From Hanleya hanleyi (taxonomy: Eukaryota > Mollusca > Polyplacophora > Lepidopleurida > Hanleyidae): a stretch of 64,000 nucleotides of DNA. Within the stretch, counting starts at the first letter, position 1; the number at the start of each line of letters is the position of its first letter. A program made the translations under genes and the position numbers. The stretch spans positions 1-64,000 of the forward strand of contig JAVTVY010018844.1 of assembly GCA_036873755.1 (NCBI GenBank), written 5' to 3'. Under the pieces are notes generated by a model. It saw nothing but the letters and a program-made list of their open reading frames with translations, was not told the origin of the DNA and did not search any database. This document shows, piece by piece, positions 10,254 through 25,200 of this stretch.

Positions 10254-13200
10254 GTAAGAGAGTGAAAGGTTCTGACATTATAGCTGTAATGTGCCTGAGT
10301 CACCTGACCAACTGTATAACCAGAGCGGATGAGTATACATGTATTATTGGTTCTACAATTCAACTGGGACACAGAAAGCCACCCATCCGGATAATGTATT
10401 CTTTTGACTTTGGGCTAAATTATTATCACATCAAGCTGGATGATTATATTTGATAATGCATAATGAACGGATAACGAATAAGGCATAAATCAATTGATAG
10501 AACGAAATATTAGTTCAATGTATCTAACGTATAGGCATTTACTTGCGAAACGAGTATACATACCTATATATAGATAAATAGTACAAGTAAACATCAAATA
10601 AACGACAAATCTCGCAAGAAGAAAATACGTGCAGTTAAGCGTGACATTCCGTTAACTCTCGAAGTCTCCTGGCCGACATCGGGAGAGCTTATAGAATAAC
10701 TCTCCTAACGACTGAGTGACCTTGTGATTGAAAATGAATGGAAAGTGTGAGTTCAAAGTGAATATCGCTCTTTTGTCAGAAGACAGAACTCGGCAAATGC
10801 CCTAAACATTGGGTTAGATAAAGCATGGCCTATACACTGTCATCAGTATTTCATCTGGTCATGTCAAACCTTACGCTCTTCATACAATGTTTAATGATAG
10901 ATTTATTGCTCAGTTTTGTCCATAGAACTAAAATGCATATACATTAAGACATACATTAAAACAAATATAACATGAGTACATTAAAACGTCAGACATTAAG
11001 ACAGAACAATTAAGACACTAAAAACAATATAGGACATCAAAAGAAACATCATACAAAAAACATAAAAACAATGTGAAACCATCACAGACAATATCAAAGC
11101 TGACAGACGCAAACAAAGACAACAAAATACATTTGAATACATCACTGATGATTTAGCGTTCTCGTGGGTGCCTTGGGATATACATGTATAAGCCAAAGAA
11201 TGAATAAATCGCTCGTCTTTTATGCTTAAAAACCCGTTTTGGGAAAATCAAGAATTGATGCATTCTATGTCCAGTTTTCTTCATTCGACCCCTATGTATC
11301 TTTCACGCAGATGCACATCGGGTTGCATCATTGCATGTGTTGCCCTGGCTGGTCAGTCTTACATGTATGTCTGAAAGACGGAGAATGAGACAGAATTTAG
11401 TTCACCTGTTTATTTCCCGGGCAATTCCAGATCAGAACAATGACACCCAAATGGTCAAATCCATAATACAACATAATTATGAAACAAGATAACCTGTTGG
11501 CTCCATGGAGCTTATGCGCAACGGTTTTCAGAAATATGGTCACTTACTTACTCCGACCAATGTTATTATTTGCTCGACCAGACTGCCTGACTAAGTCTGC
11601 GTTAACAAACCAACCATATATAGGTCATAGCCTATCTCTCTAATATAAGTAGAGTGTATCTCATTACCTCTAGTATAATTGTTAAATCTCACAATTATCT
11701 CTTTACTACAGTACTTGTACCAACATAATAATTCTGTCGTGATTACACTGATTCCATGTATCCTCATTCAATTTGTGATATGAATATGATTTAATAAAGT
11801 CCATATGATTTAATAAATAATATAAAGGAACAATCTGTTGTTTGTTGTTATTTGTCTCAATCAGAGTTAATAATTCAATTAGTGCATTTAATTGTCTCTA
11901 CAGTTATTGGAGAAACCAGATATGTCAGTCACAATACAGAACCAAGGAAAGATTACATTTTATGTGACTAGGTATATGTTAATATGGATCATTCGGCTTA
12001 GATTCCATGTTAGGGTTTCATTAAATGTAATCTCAGATATTATGAAACCAGATCTGACTCAACACCAATATTAACAATTATCTCTGATTAAATCTATTTT
12101 CTGTTAACTGTTTAAAATATATAATATTCTTTGCGCTGTTCTGAATATACATTTCATGACAATCATCAATGAAATAGGATAAAATTGATGTATTACACTG
12201 GAATACAATTCCTCCAAACTGACAGGGAGAAAATCTGTTCATTATGACAGTAAGAGTTTTGCCCCCTAGTTTCAGCAGAATTTGCCATGCTCCAGTTACT
12301 TCCCCTGAATCTGATTTTCAAGCATGACCTACTTCTATTTCCGAGATCAACAGATTCTGACTAAATAAAACCGTTCCCATATTTAGTAATTAAAAATAGA
12401 AATTATTCACATATGTTTTGATTGTCAATTCTGCCGTTACAATCGTTATTGTGCTGTCAACACTAGTGTAATTCCAAAACTATCCCGCCTATGGAATAGG
12501 CCAGGCTAAATGCTAGCACGTGTTCACCCCAGTGTACTCGGAAGTGACATTACACGAAAACCATACCGAGTAGAGTTATGTTACATATATCAAACTGTGC
12601 AGACTTGGCTTATGTACGCCATTAGACTAATATCTGCAGCTGATGCTTAGTCAATGCTTACCTGAAAGACGGAGAATGAGACAGAATTTAGTTCACCTGT
12701 TTATTTCCCGCGCAATTCCAGATCAGAACAATGACACCTAATTTCTCCTCCAGTCCTAGAGAGCCACCCTGTTTTGTCACCTAGAGTGATTCCCCCTTTG
12801 ACCGTGGCTGCATTGCTTCTGACCAGACTTGCCCAGGACCGAAACAAGCACACACTCAACTTCATCATCTCACACTCTTCCCTCCTAAACAAATGTCGTC
12901 TCGACATTTAATGTTCCTAGAACTACATCAATCTAATTGTCACTGTAATGTCCTTTCCTAGCTTAGCACCTCATGTGATCACACCCACTTAAATTAGAGT
13001 TCAAGTCTACTGGGCGGCCAGTCCAATAGAAAATGTCCTCTGCATGAAAACGTCATGTCCGAGCAGTGTTGCTCCTGCATATCGCAGGTCACTAGGGAAG
13101 TCATTATTGCTATGAAGATCACTCTTGTCAGGGAGGTACCCATCCCTGAACCAACTGGTATTGCACCTACAATGTCACCATCGTCTCTGGTCAATACACT

Positions 13201-16200
13201 ATTCCTCTTCACTGAACCCTTCTGGAGCTGTAGTTCTAGGAAACTCTGTATCCATGCAAATAGCACAACACAAGTTCACTTCACTATTTTGAACAATTCA
13301 TACGACATTTATAGAAAACAGTCCATACTCTGATCACATTTTCTGTAGAATCTATACACAGTTGACGATTGAAGACGTGGACATCCTCAACCAGAGTGCT
13401 AACCACTGGATTGGTGAGCTACCACTAACACCTGCAGATTGGTCCCATTGCGTTCCACATGAATGGGGGTGGACCAAACACGAATTGTGGTTGATGTTGC
13501 CACGGGCAGAATGCGGGTGCTGGTCCTGTCCATACTGCTTGGCTATTGTTAACCACAGGGACATGTCCAGTCTCAGTCACATTCCCTACGGTATCGTAAG
13601 TCAGTCGTGAGGGTGGGCGCCTCACCCGCTGAGGTCTACGATCAGCATAGCCATAGTCCTGCAGAGCAGCGTCTTGCATCTGCTGCGGAGGTTCAGGACC
13701 AACATCCACATCAGGTAAGTCCGGTTGTTCGATATCTGGGTTGAACGTTGTTGCCTGTGGTTGAGTTCACTGGGTGGTTCAGCTTGTGGCTCTGCAAACC
13801 ACTCATGCCATTCAAAGTCAGAATCAGACTCCGAGTCTGACTGAGGGTGAAAATCTTCTGTTGACTGTACTGGCCTACGTTGATTCACCCGCGTTGTTTT
13901 CACTTGGCGTTTCTGACCATGCAGTGCTGCCTTGTCAACGGATTCAAGAGGTAGCTTGTCACAGGGGAGCAGCAGATTCCGATGCAATACGCGTATCCGC
14001 CCAGCGCCGTTCTCTGCCTGAACATGGTATACCGGACTGTCATCGGCGTTACGTTTAATGACCACATGAATCTTGTCTTCCCACCAAGACCTCAGCTTTC
14101 CTGGACCACCCCGCTCGGTCAAATTTCGAACCAAGACCCTGTCACCAGGAAGAAGAACAGTGCTGCGCATTCGTCTGTCATAACACTTCTTCCCTTTTGT
14201 TGCAGATTTCCCTGCCGTCTCGGATGCCAGTTTGTATGCTTGTTGCATACATTGCCGCCAATTCTGCACATACTGCTCTCTAGGTTGGACATTTGACTCA
14301 TCATGGAGGTTGAAAATAAGGTCAATGGGAAGGCGAGGGGATCGTCCGAACAGTAAATAGAAGGGAGAGTACCCAGTTGCATCATTTTGGGTGCAGTTGT
14401 ATGCATGGACGAGTTTGTTTACATGGTCTTTCCAGTTCGTCTTGTACTGATGTGGCAGAGTTCGCATCTTTCCCAGGATGGTTCGGTTGAACCGTTCGGC
14501 CTTACCATTACATTGTGGGTGATATGGTGTGGTTCTAGAGCGGGCCACACCACTCAATTTCTCAAGGTGATGGAACAGGTTGTTTTCGAATTCTTTCCCT
14601 TGATCGTGCAGGATCCTACCAGGGAAACCAAACCGTGGGATAAAATCGTTAAAAATTCGTTCTGCTGCTGTTCTTCCAGCCTTGTTTTTGGTGGGATACG
14701 CTTGTGCAAAGCGTGTGAAATGGTCGACCACTATTAACAAGTACTCGAAACCACCCTTAGACTGCTCGAGATGGAGGAAATCAATAGAAATCAGTTCAAA
14801 TGGCGAGGATGTTACAATCGGCTTGAGAGGCGCTCTGGTAGTCAAGACAGGTTTTCTATCCTTCAGACAGCTACACTTCTTGTTTACATGATATTCAATG
14901 TCTCTTGCCATCCGAGGCCAGTAGAATCGGTCCCTAGCTAATGCTACCACTCTCTCGGCTCCTAGATGGCCCATATCCTCGTGTAGCTCTTTAAGAACCA
15001 GTGGAATAAACTTCTTGGGAAGGACAATCTGCGTTCTCTCCTTTCCCCCGACCAGAGTGCACTTTCTGACAAGGATGCCATCCTCATTGAGCTGAAGCTT
15101 GCCCAACTCTCTCATTATGTTGCCGCTGTTCTGCACACGCCCCCGAGTTGGTGGGCGTTTCCCAGTTCCCACCCAAGGGAGTACCTGTCTGATTTCACTA
15201 TCCTCCGCCTGTGCTTTCACAATAACCTGCGGTGTCATAGTTGGGAGGGAGGCTTTACAAGATACCTCAAGGTCATCGAGTAGGGACGAGTCATCTGTCA
15301 ATGATGCAATCAACACATTTTCCGTTGTCGCAGTGGCATTCACGTTATCCACAGTAGCCTGCAGTACTTCGGGGGTTACGGTTTCAGAATGCTCCTCCAT
15401 CGCCTGGTAGATGTCCAATGGCATGCGAGATAACCCGTCAGCATCTGTGTTTTTCTTCCCAGGTTTGTACCGTATCTCAAACTCAAAGTCCGAAAGTTCA
15501 GCCACCCATCTGTGCCGGGTGCTATCCAGTTTCGCGGTGGTCAAAATGTAAGTGAGGGGATTATTATCACTGTACACAGTGAATCCAGGAGAGTAGTACA
15601 GATAATCTCGGAAACGTTCCGAAATGGCCCACTTGAGTGCTAAAAACTCCAGTTTTCCCGAGTGAAGATGGTATTTCTGTTCAGCTGGGCTGAGGGTCCT
15701 GGAACCATACGCGATGACAGACAGTTTTCCGTTTTCCTGTAGCTGGTAGAGAACAGCTCCCAAACCCTTTTGGGAAGCGTCAACATGCAGAACAAATTTC
15801 TTCTCGAAATCAGGGAATGCCATCACCGGCTCAGAGAGGAGGTCATCAATCAGTTCTGACAGAGCCTGGTCGTGCTCACCTGTCCATTCGATTCTCTGAC
15901 CTGAGCTCGCCTGATTGCTGCTTGTGACCTTTTTCCTTCTCTTACTGTTTGGTTCCTCTTTCTTTTTCAGGAGATCATACAGTCCCTTGGCTCGGCGAGA
16001 GAAGTTTGACAGATACTTTCTGTAGTACCCCAGTAATCCCAGGATCTGCCTCAACTCCCCGACTGTTTCAGGTGGCTTTTCCTTGAGCTTGAGTACTGGC
16101 TCCTTTTCTGCCGGATCCATCTTGTATCCATCTTTGGACACCAAATGTCCCAAGTAGCGGATCTGTCGACGAAATAGTTCACACTTTTGTGGTTTTAGTT

Positions 16201-19200
16201 TAACTCCCTTTTCACGTAACCTGCGAAGAACTTTCCTTGTGTGTTCGAGGTGAGACTCGAAAGAATCACTGAATACTAATACATCATCAAGATATGGAAT
16301 ACATATAGTGTCACGCAAGTCTCCCAACGTTTCATCCATGAAGGCCTGGAATGTTCCTGGGGCTCCAGAGAGCCCGAATGGAATTCTGTTCCATTCAAAA
16401 AGCCCAAATGGACTGATAAATGCTGTAAGATGCCTACATTCTTCCTTGACAAAGCCCTGGTGGTAGGCTTTCCCTTGGTCGAGAAGGGAAAACCAGGACT
16501 TCCCACCCAAGCTGTTCAGCGCATCTTGGATACGAGGTATCGGTTGTCTACTCTGGGCTGATTTCCGGTTCAATTTTCGATAGTCTATGCACAGACGTAA
16601 ACTTCCATCCTTCTTGCGTACACATACCATCGGACTCGAGTATGATGACCGGCTCTTCCTGATCCACTCCTTCTCAATCAGATCAATGAGGTAATCCTTC
16701 ACCTCTTGATATAGGGGGTGTGGCACAGAGATGTAATTCTGTTGTACAGGCTGGTGGTCTGTGAGCTTAATATCCAGTTGAAGGTCAGGTATGCACCCTA
16801 TGTCATGGTCATCCCTAGCAAATGACTGTGATTCCTCAAATAACATCTGAGTGACTTCCTTTTTCTGTTCTGCAGTCAAATCACTCTTCGTCAAGTCCAC
16901 TGATGGATGCCAGAGTTCAGAGTTCTCGCCCTTGTTTTCTTGTGAAACTTCAGGTTTCGATGGAGTCGAACTATTTACAGGGATCACTGAACGCACGTCA
17001 TGCAAGGTTCCCAAGTCACACCCACTCTTCAGGCTTAGGTCATGTGGAGTAGTATTGGAGACACACACATGAACTGACACTCGACTGCCCCTATCTAAGG
17101 TTAACAAAGTTTCATGGACTACTAGTCCATCTGGCCAAGGCCTTTCCACACTTGGCTCAAACACCGCTTCTGTGCTCACATCTAGCTTTGTTCTGGCAGC
17201 ACATTTCAGATACACCGTTTCACCCGAAGGAACTTTGTAGCTTCTTCTTCCTGTGGAGACTGATCCAAGTTCATCAGTAGATTTTCCTGATATCAAATTT
17301 ACCACTGCAGTCAGTGTTTGCTCTTCCACAGTTGGGAGTCCAGATTGGATTAACTTCACCATGGCACCTCGATCTCGCTTCACTGCACTATCGAGATAAT
17401 GTTCTATCACATTATATCCAACTATAGGCTGAGACATATCATCTATATCTGCGACAAGGAATGGGACCGTCAGCTGTTCGTCCCCTCCATTAAGCAGCTG
17501 GAAATCCACCGGGATCCATCCTAGGAATGGGATGCTGATCCCATTTGCTGCAGTGATGTTCAGGTTACTCTCACCAAGAAGATCAGATGTTGGTCTCACT
17601 TCACTCTCAGGTAAGTAACTTTTTACCCAATGAGACGGTAGTAGGCACACCTGAGCTCCAGTGTCCCACAGGACTTCAGTTCTCACGCCGTTCAAAGAAC
17701 ACAGCATTTTGCACTTGTTCCCTATCAAATTGGTCATTTTCACCTGTTCCTGAGTGGACAGAGAAGATTTTCCCAATGACAAAGCTGGTTTCCTCTCAAT
17801 CTGCTGTATGGCATTACACAATGGCTTATGACTTTTCCAATGTACCGCTTGACAGCTGTAAAAACAGTAAACAGCCGACTGACAGCCCTTGCACTGCAAA
17901 ACAGGCCTTGTGTCGTTTCCCGACCGATTTTGTTTTCAGATTTTGCATCCCGACTTAAAATGTTCCGACGATCCGCAAGCGAAACAGTGGTCACATCTTT
18001 CAGTACCACTTCTCCGACACGCGGCACATCCTCCCTTTCACTTTCGCTGTCCTGGTTGGGATTTCTGAGAGACCTCTTCTCTGAGCGCTGCCACCTCTGC
18101 TCTCAACTCCTTAACCATTTCTGTTACGATGTCAGACTCTGGCTTAGTTTGTGCCATGTTAACTTTGCCTTTCTTTGGGGCAGCACTTTTCTTTTGTCTC
18201 TCCTCTTGTGCGGAGACTGAAGAAGACAAAGCATTGATCAAGTCTTCATCACTGGGGGTCCCTTCTAGTAACTCCTTCAAGTCCTGAGAGATGGCCGCTT
18301 CTCTAAGTCCAGTGTAGATAGAACGTAGGGTCATTTTCCTGACCAATACTGGATCATATGTAAGCCCAGACTCTTCTTCCTGAGATGCAAATAACACTTT
18401 CTGTCCCAGATCCAGCATCCGCCACGTAAAATCTAAAGTGTCCTCTTTGGTTCCTTGTGAACCACCACACAGTTCATGGTACAAATCTGTAGCTGATTTT
18501 TCCTTGAAATGCCATCTTAACTGTTTCCGCAAATCTGGTAGAGTGAGGTCTTCCTTTATTTCCAAGTAGCCCCCTATGTTCTGACTTGGATGGATAGCAG
18601 CAGTGACAGCGTCGACTATTTCTCGTGTTGTGTAGTTTCTACTTTCTGCAGCCTGTATCTGTCGGCTGATATTTGCGAAGCTAATCCCATCTGCTCCATT
18701 TATCACACCTGTAATTTTCAGGGCCTTTCTGTAGCTTTTGTAATTTAATGCGACAGATGGCTGAGCTGCACCCTCTGAAGATGGAGTTATCTGCCCCTGA
18801 GTTCCATTATCAGCTTTAACCGATGCTCCTTTAGTTGCCTCAAGAAGCGATTTCAATCGGTCAAGGCCTTCCTCCTGATCTGCAGCATATACTGTGATAA
18901 ATTTCTCAATAGCTTTTAACAGCAAATGTCTGGTCTTGTCTCCAGGTTTTTTGGGAATTTTCATAGTTTCAATTATGAGAGACAGTTTTTCCACGGGAAG
19001 TTGGTATAACAGCCCCTTTATCTCGTACTCAATCTCCAAGACATCCATCTCGACTACCACGCCTTAGCCCGGTCCAGGAATACAGTTTCTGTTGGAGCTT
19101 GAATTTCTCCAATCTGTCAATCCTGGCAAAGCTCGCCAAATTGTTGCCCTGGCTGGTCAGTCTTATGTCTGAAAGACGGAGAATGAGACAGAATTTAGTT

Positions 19201-22200
19201 CACCTGTTTATTTCCCGGGCAATTCCAGATCAGAACAATGACACCTAAATGGTCAAATCCATAATACAACATAATTATGAAAACAAGATAACCTGTTGGC
19301 TCCATGGAGCTTATGCGCAACGGTTTTCAGAAATATGGTCACTTACTTACTCCGACCAATGTTATTATTTGCTCGACCAGGCTGCCTGACTAAGTCTGCG
19401 TTAACAAACCAACCATATATAGGTCATAGCCTATCTCTCTAATATAAGTAGAGTGTATCTCATTACCTCTAGTATAATTGTTAAATCTCACAATTATATC
19501 TTTACTACAGTACTTGTACCAACATAATAATTCTGTCGTGATTACACTGATTCCATGTATCCTCATTCAATTTGTGATATGAATATGATTTAATTAAGTC
19601 CATATGATTTAATAAATAATATAAAGGAACAATCTGTTGTTTGTTGTTATTTGTCTCAATCAGAGTTAATAATTCAATTAGTGCATTTAATTGTCTCTAC
19701 AGTTATTGGAGAAACCAGATATGTCAGTCACAATACAGAACCAAGGAAAGATTACAGTTTATGTGACTAGGTATATGTTAATATGGATCATTCGGCTTAG
19801 ATTCCATGTTAGGGTTTCATTAAATGTAATCTCAGATATTATGAAAGCAGATCTGACTCAACACCAATATTAACAATTATTAAAATCTATTTTAAATCTA
19901 TTTTCTGTTAACTGTTTAAAATATATAATATTCTTTGCGCTGTTCTGAATATACATTTCATGACAATCATCAATGAAATAGGATAAAATTGATGTATTAC
20001 ACTGGAATACAATTCCTCCAAACTGACAGGGAGAAAATCTGTTCATTATGACAGTAAGAGTTTTGCCCCCTAGTTTCAGCAGAATTTGCCATGCTCCAGT
20101 TACTTCCCCTGAATCTGATTTTCAAGCATGACCTACTTCTATTTCCGAGATCAAAAGATTCTGACTAAATAAAACCGTTCCCATATTTAGTAATTAAAAA
20201 TAGAAATTATTCACATATGTTTTGATTGTCAATTCTGCCGTTACAATCGTTATTGTGCTGTCAACACTAGTGTAACTCCAAAACTATCCCGCCTATGGAA
20301 TAGGCCAGGCTAAATGCTAGCACGTGTTCACCCCGTGTACTCGGAAGTGACATTACACGGAAACCATACCGAGTAGAGTTATGTTACATATATCAAACTG
20401 TGCAGACTTGGCTTATGTACGCCATTAGACTAATATCTGCAGCTGATGCTTAGTCAATGCTTACCTGAAAGACGGAGAATGAGACAGAATTTAGTTCACC
20501 TGTTTATTTCCCGCGCAATTCCAGATCAGAACAATGCCACCTAATTTCTCCTCCAGTCCTAGAGAGCCACCCTGTTTTGCCACCTAGAGTGATTCCCCCT
20601 TTGACCGTGGCTGCATTGCTTCTGACCAGACTTGCCCAGAACCGAAACAAGCACACACTCAACTTCATCATCTCACACATGTATGAATTTTGAAATAGAT
20701 TTCTGAAACTGAACTTCAACATCAGATGGATGTATAAATAATACATCTGATTTGGTGAACAGGAAGAGACATTACTGGAATACTGTAATAGTTTAAGTGC
20801 CATTTTGAGTTACCGTGTACCTTTTGTCTCTACAGTCGACCCAATGTATTTTTTCTACAAACCTCCAAAACATATCCATTAGAAAATCTCTAACACTGTA
20901 TCACGTTACAAGATGCACCACCACTGAAATATGGCACAATTGTGTTTTTACAGAAATTTGTCGTCTCATCCACATTTGGCTGGAACACCCCCTGATCTGG
21001 CACAGGCTCTGCAGTTAAGCCAATTCTGGAAGACAGTGGGCCTGGATGATGTGGAAGTGACGCCTTATGACGTGCTTCTGTCTTATCCCAACCGTTCAGA
21101 CCCGAACCTTGTGACATTATTGAACGAATTAGGCGATACTGTATTCCAGTCTCGAGTGTCGGAAAAAAATCTCACGAAAAATGGCGATGATCCGGATATT
21201 GTTCCTCCATTCAACGCTTATTCGGCCAAAGGTGACGTTCAGGTAACCATTCACCGTTCTTTATAAACTTATTGAAAGCCACCAGAGAATGTACACATGT
21301 ACGTATGCGATGTATGGAGACACACAGCTATATACATATATTGGATTATTTTGGCAATTGCGGATCGATGAAAGTAGAAAGTCTTCAGGTGTTTTAATCC
21401 ATCGATATGTCCGTAGCTTCCATCGCCTCACAGGATGCCATTTTGTAATAGCTTTAATCATGTTAGTTTATATGAGCGTAATGATCTGCAATGTACATCC
21501 AATGTAAATTGTATTGATCTTGTTTTTTGTTTTTTTTGTTTTTTTTTTTCGTTCCGTCATGACGCTAACGCTGTTCTTTGTCTTTACAGGGAGATCTTAT
21601 CTATGTGAATTACGGACGTGTAGAAGACTTCAACTGGTTGGTCCAGAACAAATCACTCAATTTCTCTGGAAAAGTCGTCATAGCACGATACGGGGCCATT
21701 TTTAGAGGAGATAAAGTTAGCGAACTTCAATACATTTTTTTTTCCAGAATTGTTCTACCGTAATGGTGATGATCACCCAGAGTAACTGAGCCTTCACAAA
21801 CTGTTTAAGATGTCGCCTAATAAGGGCCATGGTCCCTTTCCCCAGGCAGTGGCCCATACATACTGCGCCCTAAAACGACCATTTATTGGAAAGGAGCTTT
21901 GGACACCTTTTTTGACTTTCAATTCGATCCTTGCTGGCAACAAAATTACCTCGTTTTCTTTTAATATTGAAACTTAAGGATGTGTAATCTGTACAAAAAT
22001 AACGCGTCCACAACATTTTTACAGAGGGCCTAGCTCTGGGCCGATAGCCATAGAAAGGGGCCATAGCTCTTTAAACAGCACAGGTCAGACTCTACTGTAC
22101 CTAGTGATCTAATGCATACATCACCACCCAAAGCAAGTTTCATAGCTGCTTATAGAAGTTTTATGAGCAAACTCTTGGTCGAGTTGTTGATGAGATCCTT

Positions 22201-25200
22201 CCAACACCTAAAATCAGTCTGGGAGTATTGCGCTTGTACTAAAATTGTTTGGTGATGAAATGATGTGGATACTGGGAACAATCAAAATGTCCTTGAAACA
22301 GCTTCAGTCGGAAGGACAAATCCCTATAATACAATTCCTCGTCAGGATGCCACTGACACCCTTGGTTTCTCGACAGTCTCTGCATTCAAGAACACTAATC
22401 CTCGATATATTAATGTCAGAAGCCATAAAGCTTCATTCAGTTAATGAAATAGTTTTGTATTGCTATCGTTGCTTGGATTTACCCAGAAAATATTGGTATT
22501 CCAGCCCATTGTGGCAAACCTATATCTACTCTCGACTAAATGCAGAAATTGTTGAAAGATTATCATTTCAAAGTCCGTTATCTCTCATTCACCAACCACT
22601 ATATTGACATCCCTGCTTTGAAAAATGCCTAAATATGTGGCATTTTAAGGATATGTATAACATCCCTCACTGAAACAATCGATAGTCTAAATGGGACATC
22701 TCATTTTGACTTATACGTCTAAAAAGGGGACAAGGTTTACTCACGTCCACTACGACGAGAAAGACGATTACAATTTGGAAATTGTCAGCTACCCCTTCCT
22801 TGACACTATATATGGCGTATACATATCTCACCTTGGAGCATATCCCAGATCCTGTGAACACTGTCACCGTTTCAATCATCATAAAACATTTGTTTGTAGA
22901 GGATGGTTCGAGAGTTTATAGCTTCAAGAGCTGTCACTTAAGGTGTATCGATTTTTTTTGTAACGAATATCATACTATCATTGGTGCTTTCGTAACTTGT
23001 GTTTACTTCCCTTTAACCTTTCCCTTTGAGATACAATATTAAAAAAAAAATACTTGGAAATTCAGTTGAGATGAAGCATACTGATATGAACTGACGATAG
23101 GAACATCATAATCTCGTCATCATTGGAAACTGTTGTTGGCTGATCTGTTTGCGAGAAAATGTTTTGTGCCTATACTTGGGGTATGGAGCTAAGTGACATA
23201 ATGGATAAGGTATATCTATAATGAACGCGGACATTCTTTATCGGTGAAGCCTGGTTATTGAATGCCGAATCAAAATCAAGTATTTGAGTTAAGAATACTA
23301 TGTATCAATAGTTTCCTGTAAATGCTAAAAATGTTGTAATTTTGCGGTTGCCGATTTTGTGGGCTTGTATGGAGCGTTGACATTCCAGGGAGAAATATCA
23401 TAAACTCTCAGAAGATTCCTGTCCCGCCAGTCGTTTTCTCCGGATTTTAAAATGGAGAAATACACTTGAAAAATTGAGAAATAAGCTCGAATTTCTGAAG
23501 ATATAGGTTTTACTATATATGCATTTAGAACCAGCTACAACATTTCATGTTATTTATGGACGGTGGCGATAGGAGACTATGATGGGATAAAGTTTAATTT
23601 GAAATCTCCAAACATTCACTTTTATACTGTCCTGTATGAATGTGTTTGCATCAAATTCTCAGTACAGTTATGACAATGAAATTGATTAAATGTCTCCAAA
23701 CTAAAACACGCTCATCAGACTAGGGATTCGCAAAATACAAATCCAGTGCAGTACAATATACATTTGAAATAAGAGCTCTATTCTGCATACACAGATTATT
23801 ACACTAAAATTGGCATAAGTCTGGTGATTAAAAAGTCGATCTTTACGTAAAAGTATGTATTTCACAATGTGTGCATACGCCATTAAGAAATGAATCCAGT
23901 GTTGCTACAATTCACTGACGATAACCGTTTGCCATTCAGGTTGAGATAGCCGAACGTTTCGATGTCGCTGGAATTATTCTCTACTCTGATCCCATTGACT
24001 ACACATTAGGTGATAATCCCAAATTGTACCCGGATGATTGGTGGTTACCCGGATCAGGAGTACAGAGAGGATCCATACAGCCTGGGAGTGGGGATCCTGC
24101 TACCCCTGGATATCCGGCAATCCGTGAGTAAACTGCTATAAGTCACACCTTATTATTCACAGTTGAATTTATTGGTACATTGCCCCCCCCCCCCGTATAT
24201 TCTACTGTAATAATACGTTACATCGTATTTTCGTAAATTACATCTTTTAAACATGTTTTAAACTGTAAAACATTGCACCTTATTTTATAATTACCGTTTG
24301 TTAACAGGCAGTCAACTGTAAATTAGGTTGCACTGTAATTTACAATTACCGTTTTTTTTATCATCCTTTAAACTGTATAATTACGTGGCATCGTTGCCTA
24401 CAACTATCGGTTCCGTGGAAAAATAGTTCATCACAATTTTCGTAAATAATGATGAAGAAATCTGTGACCGGACTCTCCGCGTCCGTTACAACTAAAATTA
24501 AAGTTGATGTCTACTGAAATATCAGTCAAATTAAGGATTAATGTGTTTACGATTAAATATACTGTAAATTTCAACATACATTTACTGTGAAATAATGGTA
24601 ATTTATAACAGTGTATAGTGAACCACGACTGTCCCACTGACACGGTTTCGGCTTCTTTCAAGACCACGCAGTAGAAATGGGAAATTCTAGTTTGTTGAAG
24701 ATAATATATGATTATCGGGAGCATCATTAAATTAATCTGGGCTTAATTATAATAATTTATACTCTTTTTTGATTGATCATATCTGAGAAAAACTGAACCA
24801 AATGAACTAATTCAGTTGATGTTACAATTTATAGCGACAGCTTATCGCGTCAAGTCACCTCGTATCGCCCGTATACCGTGTCATCCGATAGGTTATGACG
24901 ATGCCGCTGTTCTTCTCAGGTGAGTTGAGATTTCTCTCGTCTAAACTCTCGCCCAAACTGGTATCACGATAGTCCAGTCTAAAGATTTGCCTCTATTTTG
25001 TTAGACAGCTTTTTTATTTCAACATTAAGATTTCAGGATCCATAGCCATAAGACACTAGATTTTCAGTGTCTCGATTCAATTTAATGTCTATATATGAAG
25101 TAAATATTTCCCTAACACAAGTCAGTATACCCGGATTGTTTTATTGGGTCAACATCAACTGACCACACGTAGCTGTTCTGAGTAATTGAAGGTAATATAA

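Larger units (their letters stand above)
11338..20677 (-). mobile_element. Ty3/gypsy-type LTR retrotransposon, 9340 bp, antisense in intron 1 of gene 1
   Basis: Two LTRs (11338-12874 and 19142-20677) bound a minus-strand gag-pol. The termini are TG...CA and the host target duplication is CATG (11334-11337 and 20678-20681). By eye the LTRs differ at about 13 bases plus four short indels, about 99% identity, pointing to a fairly recent insertion. A purine tract sits against the 3' LTR and a possible primer site next to the 5' LTR. Pol is open over 1425 codons in the order protease, RT, RNase H, integrase, which is the Ty3/gypsy order. Defects seen are two in-frame UGA codons around the zinc knuckle and a frameshift near the Pol C-terminus. 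No envelope-like frame was found. Confidence 0.95.

Noticed and set aside
13362..17958. Many plus-strand and alternative minus-strand ORFs over the retrotransposon
   Set aside because: They are shadows of gag and pol, without recognisable domains.
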